Source: Maricaulis alexandrii
GTDB taxonomy: Bacteria; Pseudomonadota; Alphaproteobacteria; Caulobacterales; Maricaulaceae
NCBI RefSeq assembly: GCF_005871165.1
Contig: NZ_SWKP01000009.1
Coordinates: 237,716 to 301,715 of the forward strand
Direction: 5' to 3'
DNA length: 64,000 nucleotides
The notes below the pieces were generated by a model. That model was not told where the DNA came from. It saw nothing but the letters and a program-made list of their open reading frames with translations, and searched no databases. Shown here one piece after another: positions 16,633-25,282 of this stretch. The number at the start of each line of letters is the position of its first letter. Position 1 is the first letter of the stretch. Both the position numbers and the translations under genes were made by a program.

Positions 16633-18261
16633 TTATTCCGCCGCATCCTCCATGGCGCTCGCCAGGCACATGTACCGCGTACGGTGGATGTCGACGATAT
16701 TGTCTTCCCACCCGGTCACGTCCGGATTCACGAGGTTCTTGGAGACATAATAGACGATCGGGATGATCGGCATGTCATCGACCAGCATCTGCTCGGCTTG
16801 AGCGAGCATGCGACCGCGGGCCTCCGGATCCAGCTCCCGGTTCGCCGCCGTGACCATCGCGTCATACTCCGGATTGTTGTAGCGCGAATAGTTCATCGGG
16901 ACGGAGCGATACTCGCCCAGGAAGAGGAAGTTGTAGGCGTCATTATAGTCGGCAATCCAGCCGCCATCGGCGATCTGGTAGTCATTGGCGCGCAGATTGT
17001 CGTAGTGGATCTGCGTGTCGTTGACGATCAGCTCCGGCTGCACCCAGTCAGCAATCGCCGACCAGTCATTCTGGACGACCGGCGCGATCCGCGGATTATC
17101 GCCCGTGGCACGGTAGGTGTATTCGAACTGGAGCGGATTGTCCGGACCGAAACCGGCCGCCTCGAGCAGGGCCCGGGCTTCAGCGCGGCGTTCCTCGATG
17201 GGCGTGTCGGCCCATTCGGCGGACACGCCGCCCGGATAATCATTCACGCCCGGCGGCACCAGGGAATAGGCCGGCTGGAAGCCTGCCCGCAGGATCTCGT
17301 CCGCGATGAAGTGACGGTCGATCGCCATGCCCAGCGCGTTGCGCACATTCGGGTCGGAGAAGGTGTCGAGCGTCGTGTTCATGGAGAAGTAGATCGTACC
17401 CATGTACGGCGCGATGCGGACATAGTCCGGAATCTCCCGGTTCAGGAAGTCCAGCTGCTGGCCCGGGAAGTTGTTGTTGATGTGCAGCTCGCCATTGCGG
17501 ACGCGGCGTCCGGCGGCGGAGTTGTCGACGGTCGGATAGTAGTAGACGTCGTCGATGCAGACATTCTCATTGTCAAAGAAGCCGGTATTGCGCACCAGGT
17601 GGACGAAGTTATTGGTCCGCCAGTCTTCGAGGCGATAGGCGCCATTGACCTGGATATTGGCCGGACGCACCCATTCGTCGCCGTATTGCTCGACCACGTG
17701 CTGTGGCAGCGGGAAGCTGGTGTAGTGGGTCAGCAGGCCCGGCAGGTAGGGCGCCGGGTTTTCCAGCCGCACTTCCAGGGTGCGGTCATCGATCGCCGTC
17801 ACACCGATCTCCTCGACCGGGGCCTGGCCCCGCGTGGCGGCTTCCATGCCGGCGATCGGATAGAGGAGCGACACATATTGTGCGCCGGTCTCCGGCGACG
17901 CGATGCGGCGCCAGGCGAAGACGAAATCACTGGCCGTCACCGGCTCGCCATCGGACCAGCTGGCTTCGCGCAACTGGAAGGTCCAGGTCAGACCGTCCGG
18001 CGACACGTCCCAGCTTTCCGCCATGCCCGGAATCGGCGTGCCGTCCGCCGCTTCGGTGAACAGGCCGATGAACATGTCGCCGATAATGTGGTTTTCCCAC
18101 GTCCCGCTGGCCTTGTGCGGATCGAGCGACAGAGGCTCTGCCGTATTGCCCCGGTTCAGGATGATATGGTCGGAATCAACCGGGCTGCCACCACCACAGC
18201 TCGCCAGGGCCAGGGCGGAAGCGGTCACAAGAACGGACTTCAAAAAGGCTTTGCGGATCAC
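16633..18261 (-). CDS. oppA: Oligopeptide ABC transporter substrate-binding lipoprotein
   Basis: Family 5 extracellular solute-binding protein of 542 residues that captures peptides in the periplasm. A lipobox LASC at Cys22 follows a short signal peptide. The family signature is present (AESWDVSPDGLTWTFQLR), as are the GEPVTASDFVFAW and C-terminal YVSKNLVNP regions. The length matches OppA. The matching permease genes lie on the same strand 0.8 kb upstream, separated by an opposite-strand gene and a terminator, so expression must be independent. The specificity is inferred only from the family. Confidence 0.88.
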   Translation of the reverse strand: MIRKAFLKSVLVTASALALASCGGGSPVDSDHIILNRGNTAEPLSLDPHKASGTWENHIIGDMFIGLFTEAADGTPIPGMAESWDVSPDGLTWTFQLREASWSDGEPVTASDFVFAWRRIASPETGAQYVSLLYPIAGMEAATRGQAPVEEIGVTAIDDRTLEVRLENPAPYLPGLLTHYTSFPLPQHVVEQYGDEWVRPANIQVNGAYRLEDWRTNNFVHLVRNTGFFDNENVCIDDVYYYPTVDNSAAGRRVRNGELHINNNFPGQQLDFLNREIPDYVRIAPYMGTIYFSMNTTLDTFSDPNVRNALGMAIDRHFIADEILRAGFQPAYSLVPPGVNDYPGGVSAEWADTPIEERRAEARALLEAAGFGPDNPLQFEYTYRATGDNPRIAPVVQNDWSAIADWVQPELIVNDTQIHYDNLRANDYQIADGGWIADYNDAYNFLFLGEYRSVPMNYSRYNNPEYDAMVTAANRELDPEARGRMLAQAEQMLVDDMPIIPIVYYVSKNLVNPDVTGWEDNIVDIHRTRYMCLASAMEDAAE

Positions 18262-18391
18262 GGTATCGGTCTCCCCTCCGACGCGTCAAAACTCTACTCA
18301 ATTGTCACTTCTAGCGGAACATGCGCACCCGGTCGACAGCTGCAAGCCAGTGGCGCATAGTCCGCTCAATCCATCTGCGTACGGAATCCCC

Positions 18392-18985
18392 ATGAAATCC
18401 AAATTATTCGTTATTTTATCGCCTTTTATTCTCGCTGCGCCTGTGGCTGCCCAATCGGGTGGCCAACCCTTGCAGCCCTTGTTCGCCTGCCGGGCAATCG
18501 AAGATGATTCGGCCCGTCTGGCCTGTCTGGATGCTGCGGTGGCCACACTGTACGGCGATGCCGAGGCCGGCGACATCGTGGCGGTCGACCGGGGCCAGAT
18601 CGAGCGGGCCGAGGAATCGACCTTCGGCCTGAGCATTCCCAATTTCTCCCTGCCGAGCCTGCGCGGTGATCATTCCGAGCTGGCCGAGGCCGCCGACGCA
18701 CCCGCCCCGTCTGCCGACCGGGTCGTGACCCGCGATGATGACGGCCGGATCGAGCGGATCGAAGGGCTGGCCGTGACGGAGATCTCCACCCGCCGGGACG
18801 GCAAGATCACCGTCACCCTGGCCAATGGCCAGGTCTGGCGCCAGACCGACAATACCCGCATCCAGGGGATCAGCCGGGGGGCCCGTCCGGGCCTGGAGGC
18901 CCATATCCGCACCGGGGCGCTGGGCTCCTACTTCATGCAGTTCAACAATGGCGGCCGCTGGTTCCGCGCCGAACGCGTGAGCTGA
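18392..18985 (+). CDS. Secreted protein with C-x(4)-DDxxRLxCLD motif, unknown function
   Basis: A 197-residue protein with a signal peptide (MKSKLFVILSPFILAAPVAAQ). The N-terminal motif CRAIEDDSARLACLDAAV resembles the two-cysteine repeat seen at the start of many proteobacterial outer-membrane phospholipase-like and secretion-accessory proteins. The C-terminal half (about 110-197) is a predicted beta-rich domain with VTLANGQVWRQTDNTRI. It lies alone on the plus strand between oppA and oppBC and ends at a bidirectional terminator. I do not know a specific function. Confidence 0.75.
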   Translation: MKSKLFVILSPFILAAPVAAQSGGQPLQPLFACRAIEDDSARLACLDAAVATLYGDAEAGDIVAVDRGQIERAEESTFGLSIPNFSLPSLRGDHSELAEAADAPAPSADRVVTRDDDGRIERIEGLAVTEISTRRDGKITVTLANGQVWRQTDNTRIQGISRGARPGLEAHIRTGALGSYFMQFNNGGRWFRAERVS

Positions 18986-19004
18986 GCCCCCGGCCAGGCG
19001 CCAC

Positions 19005-19035
19005 AAAAAAGGCCGCCCGGTTGGGCGGCCTTTTT
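19005..19035. terminator. Bidirectional intrinsic terminator
   Basis: The stem GGCCGCCC / GGGCGGCC (loop GGTT) is flanked by AAAAAA and TTTTT. It lies between the convergent ends of the small secreted-protein gene and oppC. Confidence 0.88.
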
Positions 19036-19057
19036 CTTGTCCGGTCGATGAAATGGA

Positions 19058-19963
19058 TCAGCGATCCTTCGGGTCGATCGCATCGCGCAGCCCGTCGCCG
19101 ATGAAGTTCAGACAGAACAGGGTGATCATCATCGTCACCGCCGGGCCGATCAGCGTCCACGGCGCCGGCTCCATGTCCTGCGCACCGGCCGAGATCAGAC
19201 GCCCCAGCGAGGTCAGAGGTTCCTGGACGCCCAGGCCCAGGAAGGACAGGAAGCTTTCCGCCAGGATCACGACCGGGATCATCAGCGTGACATAGACCAC
19301 GACCGGGCCCAGCACGTTGGGAATGATGTGGCGCGCAATGATATTGGTCTTGGACACGCCGGCCGCTTCGGCAGCCTCGACGAATTCCATGCCTTTCAGG
19401 GCCAGGGTCTGGCCGCGCACGATACGCGCCATGGTCAGCCATTCCACCGCGCCGATGGCGACGAAGATCAGCACGATATTTCGGCCGAACACGACCATCA
19501 GGATGATCACGAAGAAGATGAAGGGCAGCGAGTAGAGGATATCGACCACGCGCATCATCGCCTGGTCCACCTTGCCGCCGATGAAGCCGGCCATGGCGCC
19601 CCAGGTCACCCCGATCACCAGGGACACGATGGTCGCCACAACGCCGACCATCAGCGAGACCCGCAGGCCGACGAGAATGCGCGCGACCATGTCGCGGCCC
19701 TGCGCATCGGTGCCCAGAAGGTGCCAGTTCTCCAGCGTCGGGCCGATCCAGACCCGGTCCCGATAGATCGTGTCGTAGTCATGCACCCAGAGCAGCTGGC
19801 CGATCGTGGCCAGGAAGACGAACAGGCCCAGGACGATCATCGACGCCACGGCCGCGCGGTTCCGCAGCAGGCGGGCGAGCGCGTCATCCCAGAGGGAACG
19901 GCCTTTCACAGCCGCCTTTTCGAGGAGCTCTGTCTTTTCCTGAGGGGTCGAGATGAGGCTCAT
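19058..19963 (-). CDS. oppC: Oligopeptide ABC transporter permease OppC
   Basis: Inner-membrane permease of 301 residues with about six helices. It has the N-terminal OppC segment (SLWDDALARLLRNRAAVAS) and the ABC permease EAA loop (EFVEAAEAAGVSKTNIIARH), which contacts the ATPase. The start overlaps the oppB stop by one base (TGATG), so the pair is translationally coupled. No oppD/oppF ATPase gene is found in the window. Confidence 0.93.
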   Translation of the reverse strand: MSLISTPQEKTELLEKAAVKGRSLWDDALARLLRNRAAVASMIVLGLFVFLATIGQLLWVHDYDTIYRDRVWIGPTLENWHLLGTDAQGRDMVARILVGLRVSLMVGVVATIVSLVIGVTWGAMAGFIGGKVDQAMMRVVDILYSLPFIFFVIILMVVFGRNIVLIFVAIGAVEWLTMARIVRGQTLALKGMEFVEAAEAAGVSKTNIIARHIIPNVLGPVVVYVTLMIPVVILAESFLSFLGLGVQEPLTSLGRLISAGAQDMEPAPWTLIGPAVTMMITLFCLNFIGDGLRDAIDPKDR

Positions 19964-20895
19964 CAGTCGTACTTCACTTTCGGGTTGAGCACGCCGTAAA
20001 GCAGGTCGGCCAACAGGTTGAGCAGGATAATGAGCGAGGCGTAGATGATCACGACCCCCATCACCACCGTGTAGTCACGCTGCAGGGCGGCGTCGACGAA
20101 GTGCTTGCCGATGCCCGGCAGCTGGAAGACGCGCTCGATGACCAGCGAACCGGACAGGACCGCCGCCGAGGCCGGGCCGAGATAGCTGACCAGAGGCAGC
20201 ACGGCGGACCGCAGGGCGTGTTTGAAGATCACCGCGGTCGCCGACAGGCCCTTGGCCCGGGCGGTGCGGATGTAGTTGGAGCGGATCACCTCGATCATGG
20301 AGGCGCGCATGAGACGCGCAATGATGGCGATCTGCGGCAGGGCCAGAGTGATGATCGGCAGGATCAGACGGTCCGGCGTCATGCCATAGCGCGGATCGAG
20401 ACCGCCGGTCGGCACCAGGCCGAGATAGAGGCCGAAGACCAGGGCGAGGATCGGACCCATCACAAAGGGCGGGATGGATATCCCCACCATGGCGAAGGTC
20501 ATGATCGAGAAATCGCCGGCCGTGTTCTGCCGGAGTGCCGCGACCGATCCGAGCAATGAGCCCAGGACTATCGCCAGCGCCATGGAGAAGACACCGATCG
20601 TGGCGGAGACCGGGAAGCCTTCCGCGATGATTTCGGAGACGCGCTTGTCGCGAAGCTTGAGCGAGGGGCCGAGATCGCCCTGCACCAGATCGCCCATGTA
20701 ATCCACGTACTGGCGCCAGAGCGGCTGGTCCATGCCGTAATTGGCCAGCAGCGTCTGACGGGTCTCTTCCGGCATCGGGCGTTCCAGGTCGAACGGACCG
20801 CCGGGCGCTGCGCGCATCATGAAGAAGGCGACCGTAATGATCACCAAAATCGTGGGAATGGCGACGCCAATGCGCCGGATGACGAAACCAAACAT
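19963..20895 (-). CDS. oppB: Oligopeptide ABC transporter permease OppB
   Basis: Inner-membrane permease of 310 residues, first gene of oppBC. The N-terminus MFGFVIRRIGVAIPTILVI is typical of OppB/DppB, and the EAA-like loop NYIRTARAKGLSATAVIFKH is intact. Together with OppC and OppA it should form a peptide importer, using ATPases encoded elsewhere. Confidence 0.94.
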   Translation of the reverse strand: MFGFVIRRIGVAIPTILVIITVAFFMMRAAPGGPFDLERPMPEETRQTLLANYGMDQPLWRQYVDYMGDLVQGDLGPSLKLRDKRVSEIIAEGFPVSATIGVFSMALAIVLGSLLGSVAALRQNTAGDFSIMTFAMVGISIPPFVMGPILALVFGLYLGLVPTGGLDPRYGMTPDRLILPIITLALPQIAIIARLMRASMIEVIRSNYIRTARAKGLSATAVIFKHALRSAVLPLVSYLGPASAAVLSGSLVIERVFQLPGIGKHFVDAALQRDYTVVMGVVIIYASLIILLNLLADLLYGVLNPKVKYD

Positions 20896-20949
20896 GAATG
20901 AACCGGCTCTTCCGAGAAGTGGGGCAGTTTCAATGTGACACGTTTATTG

Positions 20950-21129
20950 TCAATGAAGTGTCTGCCGTTGGGATGCAGTCGCGGCCTCATCCAGCGGCGG
21001 CAGGGGCGCCGTCCGAGATAGTCCTGTCTCGCTTGTCGCCGGACTGACAAAGAACTGCACGAGGATCAGTGCCAGAATGAGCCAGCCCAGCCGCACGAGG
21101 CGCTTGCTTAGGAATTGTCCGCCGTTCAC
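20950..21129 (-). CDS. Putative 59-residue single-pass membrane protein
   Basis: A GTG start with GGGAGG five bases upstream opens a 59-codon frame with a basic N-terminus (LSKRLVRLG), one clean membrane helix (LGWLILALILVQFFV, about 15-30) and a short polar tail. It lies 54 bases upstream of oppB on the same strand and may be the first gene of that operon. I do not recognise the family; membrane topology and Shine-Dalgarno are the only evidence. Confidence 0.45.
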   Translation of the reverse strand: MNGGQFLSKRLVRLGWLILALILVQFFVSPATSETGLSRTAPLPPLDEAATASQRQTLH

Positions 21130-21197
21130 ATTCGCCTCCCGCATTCCGGTCTGCCGCCGGTCACGCAATTTCCGCGCCGAGTGTGATCCAGCGTGAA

Positions 21198-21225
21198 TTG
21201 CATGTGTTCGACTCATGCCTAGGAT
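21198..21225 (+). promoter_or_regulatory. Candidate promoter of the ATP-grasp gene
   Basis: TTGCAT and TAGGAT are separated by 16 bases, with the -10 element 31 bases before the ATG. It is plausible as a sigma-70 promoter but not close to consensus. Confidence 0.4.
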
Positions 21226-21256
21226 GCGGTCCGGAAGAGTCAGGAAGGGCCGATCC

Positions 21257-22204
21257 ATGCACAGTGCGCTGTGGTGGCGAGATTTCGAATTCCAGGACGG
21301 TGTCGTGACCGTCAAGAAGACCGGAGCCCGCCTGCCCATAGAACCCGGCCTGATCGGTGAAGTCCTGGCCTGGTTCCCCTTCTATTTTGTCGCAGAAGGC
21401 TGGCGGATGAAAGCCGCGGCCGGGACCGGGCCGAAAATCTGGTTCACGCCGGACCGTCCCCGCCCCTGGTATCTGATCTGGTCGGTGCTGCACGCTGCCG
21501 GCGCCCGGATCGCCAAGACCCCCGAAGATGCCGACGCTGTCTTCGTCTTCGATGACAGCACGACCTGCATGGCCCGGCCTGTTCCCGACGGCGTCCCCGT
21601 CATCAATCGCGACTGCCAGTCCATCGCGAAAAGCCATGTCGCCAAAGTCTTCGAAGACTGTTTCGGCTACGCCCTGACCGTCGATCCGGAAAGCTGGACC
21701 GGTGCCATGGTGGAGAAGTCCGAGATCAATGGCGCCCATGACGGCCGCATCGTGCAGGGCCCCGTGAAGGCCAGGCCGGGCCATGTCTATCAGCGCGTCA
21801 TCGACAACCGGACCGGGACCAGCCTGGTGGAAGACCTGCGCTGTCCGACAATCGGCGGCGAAATCCCGCTGGTCATGTACAAGCGCCGCCGCATCGAGAC
21901 GCGCTTCTGCAATTCCAATGACGAGGTCGAAATCGCCGCGACCGAAGACGTGCTCACACCGCAGGAAGTGGAACAGCTGGGCCGGTTTGCCCGCGCCATG
22001 AAGCTGGACTGGGGCGGGCTGGACGTGCTGCGCGATCGCAGCGATGGCCGCCTCTACGTCGTCGATGTCAACAAGACCGACATGGGCCCGCCGATCGCCA
22101 TGGCGCTGCCTGACAAGATCACCGTGACCCGCAAGTTGGCGGACGCTTTCCTGGCCTATATCCAGGCGGCGCCCCGCGCCGCTGAACCCGCCGAGATGAC
22201 ATGA
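21257..22204 (+). CDS. ATP-grasp-like protein of unknown function
   Basis: A 315-residue protein with ATP-grasp features: a pre-grasp N-terminal half (about 1-120), a beta-strand region with YKRRRIETRF (about 212-222) and a C-terminal DWGGLDVLRDRSDGRLYVVDVNKTDMGPP segment, where an acidic residue and DVN resemble the metal-binding positions. The substrate is unknown. AGGAAGG supports the start at 21257. The stop overlaps the next gene's start by four bases (ATGA), so it is coupled to the MBL hydrolase. Confidence 0.7.
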   Translation: MHSALWWRDFEFQDGVVTVKKTGARLPIEPGLIGEVLAWFPFYFVAEGWRMKAAAGTGPKIWFTPDRPRPWYLIWSVLHAAGARIAKTPEDADAVFVFDDSTTCMARPVPDGVPVINRDCQSIAKSHVAKVFEDCFGYALTVDPESWTGAMVEKSEINGAHDGRIVQGPVKARPGHVYQRVIDNRTGTSLVEDLRCPTIGGEIPLVMYKRRRIETRFCNSNDEVEIAATEDVLTPQEVEQLGRFARAMKLDWGGLDVLRDRSDGRLYVVDVNKTDMGPPIAMALPDKITVTRKLADAFLAYIQAAPRAAEPAEMT

Positions 22205-23112
22205 CTGCCATTCCCTTCGTCAAAGATTTCGAGTTCGAGTACGGGCGCTGCGATACGCTGTCGCCACTGATCCGCCGTGTCATCGCGCCCAATCCGGGAC
22301 CGTTCACCTATACCGGTACGGGCGTTTACATCATCGGGCATGGCCAGGTGGCCGTGATCGATCCGGGCCCGGTCGATCCGGCCCATATCGAAGCCATCGA
22401 TGCGGCGCTTGAGGGTGAGACGGTGACCCATGTCTTCGTCACCCACCATCATCTCGACCACTCCCCCCTCGCCCATCCGCTGGCGCGCAAGCATGGCGCG
22501 AAAGTCTATGGCTACGGCCCGCAGATCACGCCGCCGGCGGGCGGGGAAGTGCGCCTTGAGGCCGGTGATGATGTCGGCTTCCAGCCGGACATCCAGGTCG
22601 GGGATGAAGAGATTTTCCACGGCGAGGGCTGGACCATCGAGGCGCTGCACACGCCGGGCCATACCTCCAACCATGTCTGCTACGCGCTGAAGGACGAGAA
22701 CACGCTGTTCTGCGGCGATCATGTGATGGGCTGGTCGACCAGTGTGATCAGTCCGCCGGACGGTCATATGGGCAGCTATCTGGAACAATTGCAGCGCGTA
22801 CGCGACCGCCAGTTCGACATTCTCTGGCCGACCCACGGCCCCGCCATCACCGAGCCGGACCGCTTCATCCGGGCCTATATCCTCCACCGCGAAAAGCGTG
22901 AGATGCAGATCCTGGAACAGATCGCCGCCGGCCGGACCGAGGTCCGCGACATGGTCGAGGCCATGTATGCCGATGTCGACAAGCGCCTCCATCCGGCCGC
23001 CGCGCACTCGGTGCTGGCGCATCTCATCCATCTGGTGGAAACCGGCCGGGTGGCCTGTGACAGCGTAGAACCGGGCCTGGCCGACAGCTACCGCCTGCCG
23101 GAACCGGTCTAG
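22201..23112 (+). CDS. MBL-fold hydrolase (LACTB2/glyoxalase II-like)
   Basis: Metallo-beta-lactamase-fold protein of 303 residues. The metal motif HHHLDH is at residues 82-87, and HTPGHTSNHVCY and GDHVMGWS supply further ligands. The C-terminal part (about 225-300) looks like the winged-helix extension (VRDMVEAMY...AHSVLAHLIHLVETGRV) of LACTB2-type proteins, some of which are RNases. The start overlaps the ATP-grasp gene by four bases. The substrate is not predictable. Confidence 0.85.
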   Translation: MTAIPFVKDFEFEYGRCDTLSPLIRRVIAPNPGPFTYTGTGVYIIGHGQVAVIDPGPVDPAHIEAIDAALEGETVTHVFVTHHHLDHSPLAHPLARKHGAKVYGYGPQITPPAGGEVRLEAGDDVGFQPDIQVGDEEIFHGEGWTIEALHTPGHTSNHVCYALKDENTLFCGDHVMGWSTSVISPPDGHMGSYLEQLQRVRDRQFDILWPTHGPAITEPDRFIRAYILHREKREMQILEQIAAGRTEVRDMVEAMYADVDKRLHPAAAHSVLAHLIHLVETGRVACDSVEPGLADSYRLPEPV

Positions 23113-23912
23113 TCCTCGCCCGCCATGGCGGCGAGGAATTGTCGGGCCCGCCGCGGATTGCGACCCAGATCATGGATCGGTTGCCGCGCCAGGGTGCGGA
23201 TATCGACCAGCGAACCGCCCTCCCCGTCCTCACGGATGCGTACGACAATGTCGTCGCGCAGGCCGAACCAGAAACTCTCCGCGCCCGCCTCGAACATGCC
23301 GGCAGCCCGCGAGGCCGAACCGACGCGCCAGTTCTGCTCATGGGCATAGTCCATCGCCGCGTCGAACACGGTTTCGGGGGCCTGGTGCAAATGCAGCGTG
23401 GTCAGCGCCGGATAAAGTGCCGCCTGCGCCTCGGCCAGCGACCGGCCGGTCTCGTCCTGCTTGGCGGCATAGTCCAGGCTGGCCGCACCGCGACCTCGGC
23501 GGGCCAGAAGACTGGTGGAGAAATTGGGCGGATCGGCAGCATCGGTCGTCACGTCCAGCAGTGGCGGCGTGCCTGCCCGCGCCTGGTCGATCGTCCAGGC
23601 CCAGCCCAGCCCGGCCAGACCGATGGCGAGCGCCAGCAACGGCGATGACACGACCCCGAAGGCTTCCTTGGCCACAAAGCGGTAGACCAGCATGAAGAGC
23701 CCGCCCAGCACCCCGGCCACGACACAGGCCAGCAGGAGTTTGCGGCCCATGTCATGGGTCATCCAGTTGAGGCCGAACTCCAGCGAGACAAATTCCCATT
23801 TCGCCCCGAAGGCGGCCACCAGGAACCAGACCGGCGTGACCAGCGCCAGCAAGGCGCAAATCCAGCCCAGCGGGAGAATGATCGCCCGCAGAATGTCCAA
23901 GACCCGTGACAT
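23109..23912 (-). CDS. DUF1499 family membrane protein
   Basis: A 267-residue protein with three N-terminal membrane helices (about 10-35, 58-80 and 88-108) and a C-terminal DUF1499 domain (about 125-262). The domain contains FSTSLLARRGR, VFDAAMDYAHEQNWRV and the SFWFGLRDDIVVRI strand. Its role is unknown. It converges on the MBL gene with a four-base overlap of coding ends and lies 27 bases downstream of pdxH on the same strand. Confidence 0.85.
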   Translation of the reverse strand: MSRVLDILRAIILPLGWICALLALVTPVWFLVAAFGAKWEFVSLEFGLNWMTHDMGRKLLLACVVAGVLGGLFMLVYRFVAKEAFGVVSSPLLALAIGLAGLGWAWTIDQARAGTPPLLDVTTDAADPPNFSTSLLARRGRGAASLDYAAKQDETGRSLAEAQAALYPALTTLHLHQAPETVFDAAMDYAHEQNWRVGSASRAAGMFEAGAESFWFGLRDDIVVRIREDGEGGSLVDIRTLARQPIHDLGRNPRRARQFLAAMAGED

Positions 23913-23939
23913 GAGTGCCGCCCCCCGGTTGGCTTGCCC

Positions 23940-24611
23940 CTAAGGATACAACCGCTCGACACCCCATGGCGACCCCAAATCGGGCCGCAGGAAGGACATT
24001 CTGTCGTGCAGCCGGAAGGGACGGTCGCGCCAGAACTCGATCGAGAGCGGACAAATCCGGAAACCGGACCAGTGTGGCGGACGCGGAACTTCACCCAGAC
24101 CGAAGCGGGCGGCCTCTTTCGCGACGGACTTCTCCAGCGCGAACCGGCTCTCCAGCGGACGGGACTGTTTGGACGCCCAGGCCCCGATCCGGCTGTCGCG
24201 GTGACGCGAGGCGAAATAGGCATTCGCCTCCTCTTCGCTGACCGCCTCGACCGGCCCGCGTACGCGCACCTGACGCCGCAGGCTCTTCCAGTGGAAGCAC
24301 AGGGCCGCCTGACTATTCTCCGCCAGCTGGCGGCCCTTGGCGCTTTCCAGATTGGTGTAGAAGACGAAGCCGCGCGCATCGACCTCTTTCAGGAGCACCA
24401 TGCGCACATCCGGCAATCCGTTTTCATCCGCCGTCGCCAGCGCCATCGCATTGGGATCATTCGGCTCCTTGCGCTTGGCATCGGAGAGCCAGTCGGCGAA
24501 CAGGTTGAAGGGGTCCTCGCGGTCAAAGATTTCCGCGGCATTCGCCTCGGACGTCTTGGCATAGGCCTCGGCATCCGGCGAGGGCGGGATGAGATCATCC
24601 TTCTTGGACAT
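23940..24611 (-). CDS. pdxH: Pyridoxamine 5'-phosphate oxidase
   Basis: FMN enzyme that oxidises pyridoxamine/pyridoxine 5'-phosphate to pyridoxal 5'-phosphate (vitamin B6 salvage and synthesis). The 223-residue protein has the typical motifs: [22 protein letters not shown] for FMN/substrate binding, [12 protein letters not shown], and the C-terminal signature [12 protein letters not shown], ending in RLYP. GGAGG upstream of the ATG at 24611 supports the start; the open frame upstream is spurious. The cluster with DUF1499 appears coincidental. Confidence 0.95.
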   Translation of the reverse strand: MSKKDDLIPPSPDAEAYAKTSEANAAEIFDREDPFNLFADWLSDAKRKEPNDPNAMALATADENGLPDVRMVLLKEVDARGFVFYTNLESAKGRQLAENSQAALCFHWKSLRRQVRVRGPVEAVSEEEANAYFASRHRDSRIGAWASKQSRPLESRFALEKSVAKEAARFGLGEVPRPPHWSGFRICPLSIEFWRDRPFRLHDRMSFLRPDLGSPWGVERLYP

Positions 24612-24725
24612 CAGATTGCGGGCCTCCTGCAGCACTCCCCGCCTAGTTAAGCGCCTGATGCGCCGGGTCAAGTTTTCCCGCAGTCCGTCAACCTTTCGGG
24701 AATCTTCTCGCGCTAGATTCCCGGC

Positions 24726-25235
24726 ATGACATCGCGTGTTACGAGTTTGCGGGACGCCTATGAGGCGCTCGGCCTTGTGCCGGGTGACGGTCCTGTTGCG
24801 GCCAAATCGGCCTTCCGCGCGCGGGTCAAAACCTTGCATCCCGATGTCACCGAACCGACGCCGGAAACCCTGACACAGCTGGCCAGAATCGTCGCCGCGA
24901 TGGAATTGATCAAGGCGGTCGGTCCGACCGGTCTGGATCTGGAAATCACTGCCGAGCAGGCCGCCGCCGGTCTCACCCGAACCGTTCGCCATGGCGATCG
25001 CCCGCTCCTGGTGCGCATTCCCGCCGGTGTGCTGGAAGGCGAGATCATTCACGCGGTCGGAGAGCCTGACATCGCCATCACGATCCGGATCACGGCCAGC
25101 AACCCCGTGCCGGACCGCCCGGCCGCACCGCTTCTGGACAGTGCCGATCTGGATGCCTTCATCCATGAATATTCCCGCCCTTCGGCCCATGCCCGCCTGG
25201 CCCGTTGGATCCGCAAAGCGCAGTCGGCCGCTTAA
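24726..25235 (+). CDS. DnaJ-domain (J-like) protein
   Basis: A 169-residue protein. Residues 8-60 form a J domain with the invariant HPD at 38-40 (LHPDVTEP), which stimulates DnaK ATPase. The remainder (about 75-140) resembles the peptide-binding beta domain of DnaJ ([23 protein letters not shown]) without the zinc-finger or G/F region. It is therefore a minimal type III-like co-chaperone. It is transcribed divergently from pdxH and lies 47 bases upstream of aroC. Confidence 0.75.
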   Translation: MTSRVTSLRDAYEALGLVPGDGPVAAKSAFRARVKTLHPDVTEPTPETLTQLARIVAAMELIKAVGPTGLDLEITAEQAAAGLTRTVRHGDRPLLVRIPAGVLEGEIIHAVGEPDIAITIRITASNPVPDRPAAPLLDSADLDAFIHEYSRPSAHARLARWIRKAQSAA

Positions 25236-25282
25236 CGGGGCGAAATTCCGCGTCTAGTGTGAGCAAAACACGCGGGTTCCAC

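Noticed and set aside
18392..18985. Type VI secretion accessory protein, from the CxxxxDDxxRLxC motif
   Set aside because: The motif is shared by several unrelated exported families, and no secretion-system gene is nearby.
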